Part shown: positions 28,971-37,606 of the stretch, piece after piece
How positions within the stretch are numbered: the stretch's first letter is position 1
How the letters are laid out: the number at the start of each line of letters is the position of its first letter
NCBI RefSeq assembly: GCF_015767675.1
Contig: NZ_CP065217.1
Span: 2,046,001-2,110,000, forward strand
Length of the DNA: 64,000 nucleotides
Source: Vibrio navarrensis
GTDB lineage: Bacteria; Pseudomonadota; Gammaproteobacteria; Enterobacterales; Vibrionaceae
Direction: 5' to 3'
Translations under genes and position numbers: made by a program
The notes under the pieces: model-generated
Told to the model about the DNA's origin: nothing
The model's database searches: none
The model's input: only the letters and a program-made list of their open reading frames with translations

Positions 28971-31900
28971 AAATCCACTCCTGGCACTTGCGCCCCAAAC
29001 CTTGCGTGGTTGTCTACCCAGCCAATAGGCAGGGCCAGTTCAGCGTAGCCGTACAAGCATGATTGCCCGTTAAGGTTGTTGTAGGTGCCAATGCCATCAA
29101 TAACCCGCATTTGACCATCATCATTCCAGCTAGTACCGTCATGCTTAAGCTCATTCCAAACAAAACCAAGGGTTGCTTGACCGTTTCTTGAGGCGGCATG
29201 AGGTAAGATTTTGATTGCGACTTGGGTAGGAGACGCTTGGTTGGTAGCTAGAGATATCGGTAAGTGAGAAGGGAGCTGGCCGTATGTTGAATCAGAACTG
29301 ATCTTACCGTCAGACGACAGGAAGTATTGAGTGATGGAGATTTTTTGCACAGTTTTTCCAACGCTAACGTAATTACCTGCTTTACCCAAAATACTCTCAG
29401 TTAGCAAAACTCCAGACTGTAAGCTTCTAGACATAGTAGCTAAAACATCGCCTAGACCAGCCCTACCACCATAAACTGGCAAAGCCGCTGACGGCTTGGT
29501 CACTTTCGAAGCGGCAGTGTAGTTTAGTATTAATACGCCACTAGTTGTAGTAAAGGTAAAGTCATTAGTGCCGCTTGAAAATGACGGAGTAAACGACCCC
29601 CAAGTGCTGCCAAAGTTATTACTGAGCAACCCTGTAGGGTCAGATAATGCCTTCCTCGTCACGAGGTATTTCTTGCTAGTGCCATCAGGAATCTGAGGAA
29701 TCCAACTACCCAACCACCCATCTTTCAACGCCTCAACTTGCAGGATATTTGCGGGATGGCCGGAGACGTCGGTTTGCAGGAAGTTGCCGGAGACTGACGG
29801 GCCTATATCTCTAGAAACAACAACGTGATACGTCCCAGCAGGGAATTTAGACACCACGTTGCCAGCTTCTCTTGAGATGTAACAAACACCACCTAAAGCG
29901 AGGGGGGTAATGACCCCAAGCGGGTATACACTTCCATCTGACGCAATTATGTAACTATTAGGTAAACTGGCGTCTCCGGCAGAAATAGCAAAACCATACC
30001 AGTCTGAAAATTCTGCTGACCAGACTTGCCCTGCGGCAACTAGCTTTGTGTAGCCATCACTGTAAACAGCGTTTCCTGTATGTGTAACTGTTCCAACCTT
30101 AGTCCAAACCAGCTTCTCCATACCCCGCATCGTGCCGTTCTCAGCCTTCGCAATCGCTTTGAAATAGTCTTCCATTGTGACGGGAAAAGCCGACAGTCTG
30201 CGGTCAATCACACCGCCTACGCCGTCGGGGTAGATTGCGTCGTAGAATTTCCCGTCTGGTCGGCCTGAGTTATTTCCAGAAATACTACCATTGCCGCTAT
30301 TTGCAGTGACAAACTTAAAACACTCCGCCCGAGAAGACGGGGCGTAAGCAGAAGAACCATACCAAAGCCACCCGTTATTAATATCACCTGTTTTATCGTG
30401 AAATCGACCAGAGCCAAGCGGATTAAAGCTTGGGTGATACGCCCCTTTATTGAGTCTAAGCACAGTGGCTAAGACGTAGAAGTAGCATTCGCCGTCTGCG
30501 GCTACACCTTCAACTGGATCCCCTCCCGTACTGGTACAGGTGTAAGCCCCCCTAACCTTATTCCAATTGTTATAGTGGCCAGTGGCGTAATAGTAAAAGC
30601 TGCTAGTCCCAACTTTAGGGGCGGTATCCAGTAACCCTTGAGGGATGACTCTAAGGACAGGCCCATTTATCGAGAAAGCCAGTATGCCGCCATTTGTTGA
30701 ATCAACCCCAATCCAATCCCCATTCCCCGCACCTGCAATCGTTCTTGGGCGAACTCTGAACTGCACCAACTTCCCATCAATCACATAAACATGATGGTAC
30801 GGGTTCTGCAAAATCGTCAGCAGTTGCGCATCGGTTAAATCGTTCAAATTCCAACCACGGCCACGAGACGTTGTATCACCGTCGAAGTTGGCGAAGTAAG
30901 TGATTGGTCGAACGTTATCGACTGTGGTAGCAATGCCGTCAACACTGGTTGCTTGGTTGTTAATGCCGCCGTATGGGTAGATGTACGGTTTGGCTGGCGT
31001 GATTTCTTCTAAGTAGCCTTCGAGACCGGAGAGGTCTACGCGTTCGGTGACGACTTCTTCTGTGATTGGGCGGATGTAATTAAGTCTGAAATGAGCAACC
31101 TTGAGTGCGTCTTTTACTATTAGACTAATATACGCGCCCTCAGTGGCAGTAAAAGTACATACGTAAGATCCCGCTATATAAGGGTAGAAGTAAGTGTTGC
31201 TACTGCTTGTACTTGGCTGTAGGTCTGTAATGCCACCATAAGAAGAAATGCCTGCCCCGACAACCTCCCCAGTATCCAGTAACTCAAACGAGATTTCATA
31301 TTTAACGCCAGCTTTAAGAACTTGGTTAGCTCTTGCGCTACCCCACACGCTATCGCCCTCTACACCGATAACCTTATTACCAATATCGGATAGTGTCGTA
31401 CCAGAACTCTTAGACCAACCATCTAAACCATTACGCAAATCAGCGTTCTTGGCTGCACCCTCAAACGCCCTCGCCACCGCCTCGTTTACATTCGGCGCGA
31501 CATCCCCATACTTAGGGTCAACTTCGGTTAGCAGGTTCAGCGTAGGCTTGCCCGTACCACGGCAGTTGCCAGAACTGTCGTAGATATCGGTGCCGTCTGG
31601 GGCTTGGGGGAATTTGATACTTGCCTGTTTGGTTGAAGCCGTGTTAACCCCAATAAGTGAGACTGGAAACCCTGCAATATTAAACATAGCTTCATTTGTA
31701 TCACTAGACCCAGAAGCAGACGCTACCCTACCTAGGTAGATTAGGTTTGCGGATGCACTAGCTGATATAGCTTTTATGGCAAACATCCCCTCATTGATCG
31801 GCCCCCAGTTGGAGCTGTCTAGGTGTTTACCCGCATGAATCATCCCACTCGCCGCGCACTGACGATTAACCGACGCTCTCATTGCGTCCATGTCTGCTTT

Positions 31901-32236
31901 AGTACGGGCGAACGCAAGCGCAGTAAGCCAGCCTGAACTAATCTTACCCTGTGAATTCGCCAGCGGAATTTTGCCCGGTAAAGGATCAATCGTTGCGGTC
32001 CCTCCGGTGACGATAGCAGCAGCGTTTTGTTCGGATATCTTGGCTTCGGCGGCTTTTTGGGTGGCAATATTCGCCTGGTTGACTGAATTTGTTTCCGACG
32101 CTTTGGCAGCGGCGGCAGAGCTGGCCGCATCACTGGCGCTGTTTTGCAGCACGGTGTTGCCCTTCACATACTCTTGGAGTAGTGCCGACGTCTCATCTGT
32201 CAGCTTGTTAACGCTATTTACCAGCTCTTGACTCAT
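28967..32236 (-). CDS. Tail fibre protein
   Basis: A 1089-residue fibre. The N-terminal about 90 residues are Ala/Ser/Asn-rich coiled coil (VLQNSASDAASSAAAAKASE), a typical virion-attachment stalk. The remainder is Gly/Ser/aromatic-rich beta sequence with a conserved C-terminal tail (GYAELALPIGWVDNHARFGAQVPG) that often ends fibres served by an assembly protein. Starts at a TAATG overlap with the adaptor gene. Receptor specificity cannot be read. This gene and the J-like protein are the two host-range candidates. Confidence 0.82.
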   Translation of the reverse strand: MSQELVNSVNKLTDETSALLQEYVKGNTVLQNSASDAASSAAAAKASETNSVNQANIATQKAAEAKISEQNAAAIVTGGTATIDPLPGKIPLANSQGKISSGWLTALAFARTKADMDAMRASVNRQCAASGMIHAGKHLDSSNWGPINEGMFAIKAISASASANLIYLGRVASASGSSDTNEAMFNIAGFPVSLIGVNTASTKQASIKFPQAPDGTDIYDSSGNCRGTGKPTLNLLTEVDPKYGDVAPNVNEAVARAFEGAAKNADLRNGLDGWSKSSGTTLSDIGNKVIGVEGDSVWGSARANQVLKAGVKYEISFELLDTGEVVGAGISSYGGITDLQPSTSSSNTYFYPYIAGSYVCTFTATEGAYISLIVKDALKVAHFRLNYIRPITEEVVTERVDLSGLEGYLEEITPAKPYIYPYGGINNQATSVDGIATTVDNVRPITYFANFDGDTTSRGRGWNLNDLTDAQLLTILQNPYHHVYVIDGKLVQFRVRPRTIAGAGNGDWIGVDSTNGGILAFSINGPVLRVIPQGLLDTAPKVGTSSFYYYATGHYNNWNKVRGAYTCTSTGGDPVEGVAADGECYFYVLATVLRLNKGAYHPSFNPLGSGRFHDKTGDINNGWLWYGSSAYAPSSRAECFKFVTANSGNGSISGNNSGRPDGKFYDAIYPDGVGGVIDRRLSAFPVTMEDYFKAIAKAENGTMRGMEKLVWTKVGTVTHTGNAVYSDGYTKLVAAGQVWSAEFSDWYGFAISAGDASLPNSYIIASDGSVYPLGVITPLALGGVCYISREAGNVVSKFPAGTYHVVVSRDIGPSVSGNFLQTDVSGHPANILQVEALKDGWLGSWIPQIPDGTSKKYLVTRKALSDPTGLLSNNFGSTWGSFTPSFSSGTNDFTFTTTSGVLILNYTAASKVTKPSAALPVYGGRAGLGDVLATMSRSLQSGVLLTESILGKAGNYVSVGKTVQKISITQYFLSSDGKISSDSTYGQLPSHLPISLATNQASPTQVAIKILPHAASRNGQATLGFVWNELKHDGTSWNDDGQMRVIDGIGTYNNLNGQSCLYGYAELALPIGWVDNHARFGAQVPGVDL

Positions 32237-32865
32237 TACCGCGCCCCTTCACTTTGGTTAATCATTTGTGCTTTGGCGTTATCCGTGGCGGTTTTATCAC
32301 CAAGCGCCGTGGCAAACGCTTGCAAGTGAAGCTGTGCCTTCTGCCCTTCTGCCGGATTTAACGAATCTTTGTTGTAGGCGCGATACATCACAAAGTCAGC
32401 GACAACGCCTTCATAGACTTCTGAGAGCGGAAACGCCGCACTTTCATCTGTGACTTTTAGTGTGCGGGAGTAGACCACCTCCACATTCACTTGCTCTTGT
32501 GGCGCTGGATATAGAAACAGTGTGGTTTCATCGAGCTCATTGCGCGTCCAGCATACCGGTGCGCCAACCGTCGTGCGCCATTCTGGATAGAGCTGATTAA
32601 GCTTGTTGATGCTAACAAACGTCGCGGCAACGTTATCGATGTGGTTCACAGCAAGGATTTGATACGCATCGGCGGGCAACGCCACCGTATTCGATGACGT
32701 CGCGACAGCCGCCGTAGCACGGCTCAAATCAGGACGACGAATGACAATCGCGGCAATCGCATCATTCATGAAGTCGATCAGTTCAGGGCGCGACCAACGC
32801 ACATTGCGAAGATCGATTAAGTCCCGCGAAATGCGGTCAATCAGGTTTTTAACGGTGATGGGCAT
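32236..32865 (-). CDS. Phage adaptor (head-to-tail) protein
   Basis: A 209-residue protein. The pattern DRISRDLIDLRNVRWSRPEL followed by MNDAIAAIVIRRPDLS, then ALPADAYQIL and a late VEVVYSRTLKVTD strand, matches the phage adaptor family (DUF6682-type) that forms the ring below the portal. The size is normal. It is translationally coupled with both neighbours by TAATG overlaps. Acts in the connector between head and tail. Confidence 0.75.
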   Translation of the reverse strand: MPITVKNLIDRISRDLIDLRNVRWSRPELIDFMNDAIAAIVIRRPDLSRATAAVATSSNTVALPADAYQILAVNHIDNVAATFVSINKLNQLYPEWRTTVGAPVCWTRNELDETTLFLYPAPQEQVNVEVVYSRTLKVTDESAAFPLSEVYEGVVADFVMYRAYNKDSLNPAEGQKAQLHLQAFATALGDKTATDNAKAQMINQSEGAR

Positions 32866-33461
32866 TAGAAGAACTCCCGTTTGCGGATCGGGTTAGAAAA
32901 GGCTTGCGGCTCGCCAGATTCCAAAGCAAAGCGCTTCGCGCTACGCATCGCTTCAACAAACCATTGACGGTACTCATTACCGAGCGATGGGTTATGCCAA
33001 TCGCTGTCGGGTTGAAGCATCAGGCGATGGGCAGCACCGTAACAAATGGCTTGCGCGTACTCATCGAGCAACAGCTTCGGCAAGGTTTTAGAGTTGACAC
33101 CAGGCTCGACACTGCAATGCACGTAGACAACCGGATTCGAAACGATAAACGACATCACATCGCGGCTCATTTGGCGGTAGTGTTCACCTTTAGTCAGTGC
33201 CGCGTGTTCTGCGTCAGTCACGCTAATCATTTCGCTGGCAATGTAACTGCCTGAGTCGCTGTTCAGGTCCGAGCTTCCAACCACGGCAATCACATCGCCC
33301 GCCGCCACGTTTTCCAGCGTTCGTGAGTAACGAACCACACCGCTCTCGCGGCAAAACTCCTGCGCTGCTTGAACCAGTGCCGAGTGCATAAGCGGCGGCA
33401 AAGTCACATTGACGAGCTGGCGAAGCTTAGGCGTAAACAAATCGACTGAGACAGTTTCCAT
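32865..33461 (-). CDS. Probable head-completion/tail-adaptor protein
   Basis: A 198-residue protein with an N-terminal helical segment (PPLMHSALVQAAQEFCRESGVVRYSRTL), beta-rich middle and C-terminal helices ending in FSNPIRKREFF. The first part resembles the opening of podophage adaptor proteins, and its location between capsid genes and the other adaptor supports a connector role. No enzyme motif. GGGTAAACC precedes the start. Confidence 0.6.
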   Translation of the reverse strand: METVSVDLFTPKLRQLVNVTLPPLMHSALVQAAQEFCRESGVVRYSRTLENVAAGDVIAVVGSSDLNSDSGSYIASEMISVTDAEHAALTKGEHYRQMSRDVMSFIVSNPVVYVHCSVEPGVNSKTLPKLLLDEYAQAICYGAAHRLMLQPDSDWHNPSLGNEYRQWFVEAMRSAKRFALESGEPQAFSNPIRKREFF

Positions 33462-33464
33462 GGT

Positions 33465-33890
33465 TTACCCTTTTAACTCGGAGCGAACACGCTTGCGGTA
33501 ATCATCCGCACTTTCACCAGATTGCTGGCCTTTGATATCCAGACCAGCAGCAACGATATACGTATGAATTTTCGCAGCGGCTAACTTAGAAATATCAACT
33601 TCTTCACCGCCAATGCTGACCAAGAACGAAGCTTGTTCTGCTTCTAGCTCAGCTTGCTTTTTACGTTCTTCTTCTAACGCTGCTTTATGGGCTTCGGCTT
33701 CTTTCTGCTCTTTGATTTTGCTTTCAAGCTTATCAACATGAACAAATGTATTTTCAAAACGAAGTAGGATTGCCGCTGCCTCTTCGGTCACTTCAATTGG
33801 CTTTAAACGTGGGAACACCTGACGACTTCCAGTGATGGTGTCACGCTTACGCTCTTTAGGTCCGATGTAAACAATTTGGACTTTTGACAT
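33465..33890 (-). CDS. Small head-region protein with central coiled coil
   Basis: A 141-residue protein. Residues about 55-95 are a strongly charged helix (ESKIKEQKEAEAHKAALEEE) bridging an N-terminal beta segment (VQIVYIGPKERKRD) and a C-terminal helical part. Unknown family; analogous genes sit between capsid and adaptor genes in related podophages. A good RBS GGAGAAAAGAC precedes the ATG. An intrinsic terminator precedes it. Confidence 0.6.
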   Translation of the reverse strand: MSKVQIVYIGPKERKRDTITGSRQVFPRLKPIEVTEEAAAILLRFENTFVHVDKLESKIKEQKEAEAHKAALEEERKKQAELEAEQASFLVSIGGEEVDISKLAAAKIHTYIVAAGLDIKGQQSGESADDYRKRVRSELKG

Positions 33891-33904
33891 GTCTTTTCTC
33901 CAAA

Positions 33905-33932
33905 TAAAAAAGGCGGACCATGCCGCCTTTCC
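33905..33932 (-). terminator. Intrinsic terminator after the 126-residue head protein gene
   Basis: AAAGGCGG pairs with CCGCCTTT, with a T run on the minus strand. It falls between late genes and must be read through for distal expression. Confidence 0.8.
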
Positions 33933-33946
33933 TTTGACTGGGTTGG

Positions 33947-34327
33947 TTAGTAGCCTTCGGCTAGATATTCCACGCCAAGGGTTACCGTGCCGTTTGCTTC
34001 AGCACCTTTGATAACGAGTGCCAGTGGCTGCTTGCTTTCTGTGTATTCAGTAGGGATCAGAATGCTTTCTGCCTTAGCACCAGAGAGTGCAATACCAGCT
34101 TTAACGACTTTTTCACCAACTTTGATGTCAGCAGTAACGCCAGCGCCAATACCAGTGGTGATTACACGAAATCCGGTGATCTTCATGCCGATTTCAAGTT
34201 CAATTACTTGAATCTCATCATTGGCGGCAATGGCAGATAACTGGACATTAACCAGTGCCAATGCAACGTTGCCGTGGGTGCCTACATAAATCCGGTCTCG
34301 CATGGATGGTGCTTCATGAATTGCCAT
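33947..34327 (-). CDS. Probable capsid decoration/stabilisation protein
   Basis: A 126-residue, mostly beta protein (IYVGTHGNVALALVNVQLSA, IELEIGMKITGFRVI, ADIKVGEKVVKAGI). It is located immediately after the major capsid gene. The ATG at 34327 follows CTTGGAGAAACAAAC, so it is preferred to an in-frame ATG seven codons upstream. Size and place fit a head decoration protein. The family name is not recognised. Confidence 0.65.
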   Translation of the reverse strand: MAIHEAPSMRDRIYVGTHGNVALALVNVQLSAIAANDEIQVIELEIGMKITGFRVITTGIGAGVTADIKVGEKVVKAGIALSGAKAESILIPTEYTESKQPLALVIKGAEANGTVTLGVEYLAEGY

Positions 34328-34362
34328 GTTTGTTTCTCCAAGGGGCACTTAGCCCCCTCTAA

Positions 34363-35583
34363 TTAAAAGCCGAGCTTCACCGCCGTATCGAGAACGATGA
34401 TGCCGTGATCGTTGACGCGTCCAGTTTTGTCAGCGAAACGGATTTTCTTAACGCCATTCATCCAGCCGATAGTGATTTCGGTTCGGTTCCCGGCGTCCGT
34501 TTTTTCTTCGACGATGGAGAAAGAGTTACCCGATTGAGTTTTGCCCCACGCTGTAGCTAGAGCTTGACCGCCCATCAACATAGCGCGATCAATAGTCGTC
34601 CCCGCGGTTTTCTGTGAAACCGTAGCCAACTTATCGTTGTTCGATACCTTGACTGTGGAACCGGCATTGAAGCGAATCGGCATCCCTTTGTACTTACGCA
34701 CAAGAATGTTGCCCATCATCGCGCACTCACCAGAGAACACCGGATGCTTGAAATTGCGGCCTCGGTTCAATGCTGATGCGACCAACATCTGCCAATCTTT
34801 GTAGCTAGAAGTTTTTTTCCAGCTATCCCACTGACGAGGCGTTACGTTTAATAGATAGAACGGTTCATCACCTGCCAGTTCGTCTCCATTAAAGCGGATT
34901 GGCTGAATCGGGTTCGCCATCTCTTCAATGAACAAGTTCAAATTGTCCACCGACTCCATAGAGAAAACATCAGCTTCGTCCAGCTCTTCGAAGCTATTGG
35001 CATCACCGCCGAAGAAATGGCGATCATGAGTTGGCGGCAACACATCGTTTACCATGATCTCTGCGTACTCTTCGTGAGACTCTTGCGGCACGATGCTGTC
35101 TATCGCGAAATGGTCGCCACGCGCACCAGCAGCATGGATAATCGACACTTGATCTTGAAGATTGTTGAAGTACGGGCCAAGCAGCGTTCGTGCGGTCTTG
35201 CGTAGATCATGAGTCGTACGCTGTTGCGTCATTTTACCGCCAGCATCGACTTGGTGACGGCCTTGGTTGATACCAAGCTCGAAGCTGGTGAAATCGATTG
35301 ATTCACCACGCCCCGCAATTTTCTTATCACCCATTGTCGGACGTTTGTTCAAGTGATGGACAATCTGCATATCCACCGTATCGCCGCCGCCTTTAGAAAG
35401 GTCAGTCACACGCACAATAGGAGCGTGGGAGCTGGTTTGACGCTCCATGCCTTTCTTATCTGGCATGGCTTCTTTGGGGAGTTCTTCGGTCAACATATTG
35501 ACAAGAGAACGGGCACGAAGCGTAGAGGTAAATAAGCCAACCTCTTGAATTTTCCGTGCTTGTTGTTTGGTAATGGTAGTCAT
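34363..35583 (-). CDS. Major capsid protein (N4-gp56 type)
   Basis: A 406-residue capsid subunit. The N-terminal region with LFTSTLRARSLVNMLTEELP, the PIVRVTDLSKGGGDTVDMQI segment and KRPTMGDKKIAGRGESIDF are typical of the N4-gp56 family of HK97-fold capsid proteins, as is the late NILVRKYKGMPIRFNAGSTV region. Length is normal. GGAGTTTGACAA precedes the ATG. It follows a separate scaffold gene and a terminator. Self-assembles into the procapsid with the portal. Confidence 0.85.
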   Translation of the reverse strand: MTTITKQQARKIQEVGLFTSTLRARSLVNMLTEELPKEAMPDKKGMERQTSSHAPIVRVTDLSKGGGDTVDMQIVHHLNKRPTMGDKKIAGRGESIDFTSFELGINQGRHQVDAGGKMTQQRTTHDLRKTARTLLGPYFNNLQDQVSIIHAAGARGDHFAIDSIVPQESHEEYAEIMVNDVLPPTHDRHFFGGDANSFEELDEADVFSMESVDNLNLFIEEMANPIQPIRFNGDELAGDEPFYLLNVTPRQWDSWKKTSSYKDWQMLVASALNRGRNFKHPVFSGECAMMGNILVRKYKGMPIRFNAGSTVKVSNNDKLATVSQKTAGTTIDRAMLMGGQALATAWGKTQSGNSFSIVEEKTDAGNRTEITIGWMNGVKKIRFADKTGRVNDHGIIVLDTAVKLGF

Positions 35584-35601
35584 TTGTCAAACTCCAGACA
35601 T

Positions 35602-35630
35602 AAAAAAACCCCGCTCTTTCGAACGGGGTT
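35602..35630 (-). terminator. Intrinsic terminator between scaffold and capsid genes
   Basis: AACCCCG pairs with CGGGGTT, with a seven-T run on the minus strand. Partial termination here could set the expression ratio of scaffold to capsid and distal genes. Confidence 0.85.
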
Positions 35631-35648
35631 GGTTATTTGCTGCGGCGT

Positions 35649-36656
35649 CTACACGCCTGCCATTTCAAGTAGTGCTTCAATTTCTGCTGTGCTCTTACCT
35701 TGCATCATCGCCATCAAGCCTTCGGCATCTGCGTTTGCCATCTTTTCCAGCTCAGAGGGCTGATGCTTACTAGTAGAGCCAACAGCGCTAGGCGAAGAAG
35801 GCAGAGAGTTTTTCACTTGGCTCTCCACCTCTTCAGCTTTAGCTTTTATGTCTTGCTCAGTGATCTGCGACGCAGGCGCAGGTTCTGGCACCGACATTTC
35901 GGCTTTGGTCAGATTAACCACTTCGGCAAAGCGCTCTGCCAGTGGCTTGTTTGCCCAATTTGGATCGGCACTTAAACGGTCATCAATCTCACACGCCTTT
36001 TGCCATTGCTCTCCACCTTTCTCGCGCCAAGAAGATAGATCAGCATTCCCTTGAAGCGCTTCAAAGATGGGGTCAACGTTAGGTTTCTGTGTTTCCTGTG
36101 GCGATGTATCGGCTTGCTTCGCCGCACCATTGGTTTTCGCAACGACGACCTTCAAGATTTTACCAATCTCTGGATAGTCATCCATTAGAGCGTCAAGCTG
36201 TTCATCGGAAATTGACAAGTTCTCTGGTAAGTCCTCAGGTTCAACGCCGAGCTTTTCCAACTGCTTATTGCGAATTTCAAGTAAGCGCTCATTCTGGCTA
36301 AGCTTTTCACGATCTTTTTCAAGCTCTTCGAGCTTAGCTTTCAGTTGCTTGTTAGTCTCACGTTCACGCTCAAGCGTTTCGTAAGGGATAACGTGCTCAC
36401 CATCTTTCGCTACAATGCCAATTGGCTTTTGTTCCGCTACCTGCTGCTCTTTAACTTGTGCGGGTGCCGAGTCCGCAGCATCACTATCGGCAATGTCAGT
36501 ATCCGAGCTACCATCCAGAGTCGTGTCACCAAGCTCAATGGGTTCATCGTCGTCATGCTCTGGATCGTCATCCAACACGCCATCAATGCTATCAAGCAAG
36601 GCTTCAAGCTCTTCGGGGGTTTCACTACCAGTTAAATTGTCTAGATTGATTCCCAT
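35649..36656 (-). CDS. Scaffolding protein
   Basis: A 335-residue, strongly acidic protein. The first 60 residues are Asp/Glu-rich (DSIDGVLDDDPEHDDDEPIE), the middle about 100-150 is a long coiled coil (TNKQLKAKLEELEKDREKLS), and the C-terminal quarter is Pro/Ser-rich followed by a helical end. This composition and its place between portal and capsid genes are those of a procapsid scaffold. RBS CAGGAGAAGTACAA. No protease is seen next to it, so the scaffold may leave intact as in P22. Confidence 0.8.
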   Translation of the reverse strand: MGINLDNLTGSETPEELEALLDSIDGVLDDDPEHDDDEPIELGDTTLDGSSDTDIADSDAADSAPAQVKEQQVAEQKPIGIVAKDGEHVIPYETLERERETNKQLKAKLEELEKDREKLSQNERLLEIRNKQLEKLGVEPEDLPENLSISDEQLDALMDDYPEIGKILKVVVAKTNGAAKQADTSPQETQKPNVDPIFEALQGNADLSSWREKGGEQWQKACEIDDRLSADPNWANKPLAERFAEVVNLTKAEMSVPEPAPASQITEQDIKAKAEEVESQVKNSLPSSPSAVGSTSKHQPSELEKMANADAEGLMAMMQGKSTAEIEALLEMAGV

Positions 36657-36718
36657 TTGTACTTCTCCTGTGTAGACGTATCGCTGTCTGTGCGCGTAAG
36701 CACTCTGTTAAAAAATGC

Positions 36719-36916
36719 TTACGAGCTCAGGCAAGCAATATCAAATTCGGTGGGTTGAGCGGTTTTAATGCAAGCGCATGTAAGAAGTTGGGCGTCTTGC
36801 TCTGGGTAGTCGGTGATCACAGCCTTGCCAATAGGCACTGAGCGAAAACCTTGGTCGCATAAAAAAACCGATAGCCCTTGAGCCATCGGTTCTGTGTAGC
36901 ATTCGAGTTTGAGCAT
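36719..36916 (-). CDS. Small protein with a terminator-like hairpin inside its gene
   Basis: A 65-residue protein of unknown function, coupled to the Gp49-like gene by TAATG. Near its 5' end ACCGAT pairs with ATCGGT and is followed by seven T, a terminator-like structure at about 36865-36890 that lies in coding sequence. Some cysteines (four) are spaced without a known motif. The frame reads like a protein after the hairpin, so I keep it at moderate confidence. Confidence 0.5.
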   Translation of the reverse strand: MLKLECYTEPMAQGLSVFLCDQGFRSVPIGKAVITDYPEQDAQLLTCACIKTAQPTEFDIACLSS

Positions 36917-37506
36917 TAGATGTAGTTTCGCTGTTCGAAAACACTGCGGCGAACGTGGTAGATATCTTTCTCATCCAAGAAGCAAACGAAGTCGCCAGCA
37001 TTAACAGGCTCGAAATGGGCAAACTGGTAGCGCTCACCACCAATCGCAATCTCACTCAAGCATGGACCACCTGATTCTGCTTGTTTGAGTGGGATAATTA
37101 CTTCATCTGGTTTCACTTCATAGGCAATGCGCTCTATGGCCTTGCCCTGATAAACCTTGAATTCATTCAAAACGGCATGAGGTTTTGGTTTGTTAGTATT
37201 TGCACAGGCATTTCCGGTACTTGGATCGCCAAAGCGATCACTCGTTTTGCCCGTCACTTTCAGCAAGTAGCCTTCAAGCTCCCATAGTTTGTTAACTGCC
37301 GACTGTACGCAACGCTCTTTCGCGTACTTGCAGCCGTCTTCCCATTTGTAGTTTTCCGGATCGACACAAGCTGATTCGCCGTAAGCCACTTGAAAACCAT
37401 TGGGCAGAAAAGCCCAACATCCTGTTACCGTTGTGTTCTCAACTCGAGCAAACTTGAATTCAAGCTGGTCAACCAAGTTAAGGATGTGTTCCTTTTGCAC
37501 TTTCAT
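36916..37506 (-). CDS. Gp49-family phage protein
   Basis: A 196-residue protein. FLPNGFQVAYGESACVDPEN followed by KYAKERCVQSAVNKLWELEG and YLL matches the phage Gp49-like family (about residues 30-85), a small widespread family of unknown role. The second half (about 110-196) is a beta-rich domain not recognised. A GTG three codons upstream is possible; ATG with GGGTG in front is preferred. It lies between the portal and scaffold genes, so a structural accessory role is possible. Confidence 0.7.
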   Translation of the reverse strand: MKVQKEHILNLVDQLEFKFARVENTTVTGCWAFLPNGFQVAYGESACVDPENYKWEDGCKYAKERCVQSAVNKLWELEGYLLKVTGKTSDRFGDPSTGNACANTNKPKPHAVLNEFKVYQGKAIERIAYEVKPDEVIIPLKQAESGGPCLSEIAIGGERYQFAHFEPVNAGDFVCFLDEKDIYHVRRSVFEQRNYI

Positions 37507-37530
37507 CTTTTGCACCCAAATTTCGCCAAA

Positions 37531-37600
37531 TAAAAAAGCCCCGACCAGTTAAGGGCGAGGCTTTGCATGATGGGAGAAATGTACCCCACATTTTGGCGCC
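37531..37600 (-). terminator. Late-gene spacer element, copy b
   Basis: Minus strand: a small hairpin region GGGGTACATTTCTCCCAT, short spacer, then AAAGCC...GGCTTT stem and a T run. It is laid out like the copies at 17801-17863 and 43905-43977, directly after the portal gene. Confidence 0.75.
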
Positions 37601-37606
37601 GTTCAA

